From Pseudo-nitzschia pungens (Eukaryota > Bacillariophyta > Bacillariophyceae > Bacillariales > Bacillariaceae): DNA of 64,000 nt. The stretch spans positions 3,472,001 through 3,536,000 of the forward strand of contig CM074766.1 in the NCBI GenBank assembly GCA_037355855.1, read 5' to 3'. This document shows positions 63,219 through 64,000 of this stretch, in pieces; the first letter of the stretch is position 1, and each line of letters begins with the position of its first letter. The notes beneath the pieces are model-generated. The model ran no database searches. It was not told where the DNA came from and worked only from the letters and a program-made list of their open reading frames with translations. The position numbers and the translations under genes are program-made.

Positions 63219-63466
63219 TAAACTTGGTGACCTTCCGGATCTAGGTGACCTTCCGGATCTAGGCAAGATAAAACTTGGTGACCTTCCGGGTTGGACAAGA
63301 TTAAACTTGGTGTCCTTCCGGATCTAGGTGACCTTCCGGATCTAGGCAAGATTAAACTTGGTGACCTTCCGGATCTAGGTGACCTTCCGAATTTAGGCAA
63401 GATTAAACTTGGTGTCCTTCCGGTTCTAGGTGACCTTCCGAATCTGGGTGACCTTCCGGATCTAGT
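63219..63466. repeat. 18-bp based tandem repeat with 51-bp higher-order pattern
   Basis: The unit GGTGACCTTCCGGATCTA recurs many times, with AGGCAAGATTAAACTT spacers every two or three units, giving a larger period of about 51 bases. Both strands are open through it (LGDLPDLG-type peptides on plus, RSGRSP-type on minus) because the periods are multiples of three; neither is taken as a gene. Confidence 0.85.
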
Positions 63467-64000
63467 CATTGGCTACAACCCACTATCAGCAGCTGGATGT
63501 TCTAAACGTACTGAAGACTCTATTGTGTGGGTCTTTCGCTTCATCCTGGATTCTCGTGACGTACTGACTCCAATACCTGGGTTCGTCACATCCTTGCTCA
63601 ATCAGGTCCCTTTTGCATCTGGGCTGAGACGTAGTGGAGCCACCACCCTGCCCTGTTTCGTAGACCTATTTTGAGCCGTCCTCTAAGCGTAGGATTTCTA
63701 GGCCCCGGTATCTAGCAAAAAGGGAGCCCCATTCGCATCGCTGTAGATCTCCTTACGTCCGCTCCGAGCTTGCCATTCGTATCTGCGTCCGACGTTCGAA
63801 ATGATCTACTGGGGGCACGTCGATGTCAGTTCCTCGTACTGTAGGCCTGGAGCTGAGTTTTACATCCAGCAGATGGTTCTTTTACATCCAAGTGTAGGCA
63901 TGGATGCCAACAGGGATCAGCTGCTGGGTTTCTTCACGCGCTCTAGCCGGCGTCCCGGCTTCGAAGTTGGTTTCGAGCGGTGGGTCTGATAAACTGCGTT
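63467..64000. other. Window end, nothing recognised
   Basis: Unique sequence with no convincing gene or element. Short open frames on the plus strand (to 63674 and 63801-63989) have no recognisable motif. Confidence 0.4.

Noticed and set aside
63081..63674. Both-strand frames in the 18-bp repeat as a repeat protein gene
   Set aside because: Both strands are equally open because of the period. There is no start context or domain on either side.

Overview
The window looks like nuclear DNA of a stramenopile alga, most likely a diatom. Three conserved eukaryotic housekeeping genes each carry one short GT-AG intron of about 120-175 bp. A Copia element has the gag-pol type known from diatoms (CoDi), and the rest is dominated by retrotransposons. 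No rRNA, tRNA, CRISPR or bacterial operon was recognised. The assignment rests on remembered protein families, not on a search.

Layout. 1-4713: fragments of a large non-LTR retrotransposon (LINE) family, here called family A, and of a short non-coding relative, family B. One 5'-truncated A copy (2440-4465) sits between a perfect 18-bp target-site duplication. 4714-11146: the only unique genic island. It holds a small MITE, a Hook-like coiled-coil gene (minus), a V-ATPase c''-type proteolipid gene (plus) and an IWS1/Spn1 elongation-factor gene (minus). 11147-14853: a 3.7-kb Tc1/mariner-like DNA transposon with TA flanks, long inverted repeats, a transposase missing its central catalytic block and a decayed second gene on the other strand. 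14854-16738: intergenic remnants. 16739-54822: a nest of LINE copies. 54823-56317: intergenic DNA with minisatellites. 56318-63019: a Copia gag and pol with no visible break in either frame. 63020-64000: a short tandem repeat and unassigned sequence.

The LINE nest can be read in order. A minus copy (16739-20005) is interrupted by a plus copy with an apparent 5' end (20006-26870). That copy is split by a 27.7-kb minus-strand block flanked by an 18-bp duplication, and resumes at 54615-54822. The block contains parts of at least three minus-strand copies. The last of these was split by a 2,093-bp family B element with a perfect 21-bp target-site duplication.

Family A elements are long, more than 10 kb. 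They have a repeat-rich 5' region, an unfamiliar ORF1, and an ORF2 with an APE-like endonuclease, a reverse transcriptase (FVDD), an RNase H and a C-terminal C-C-H-C cluster. The ORF2 start and ORF1 stop overlap in the octamer ATGGTTAG in all four copies that keep the junction. The 3' ends carry two hairpins, one of which covaries between families A and B. No A copy here is fully intact.
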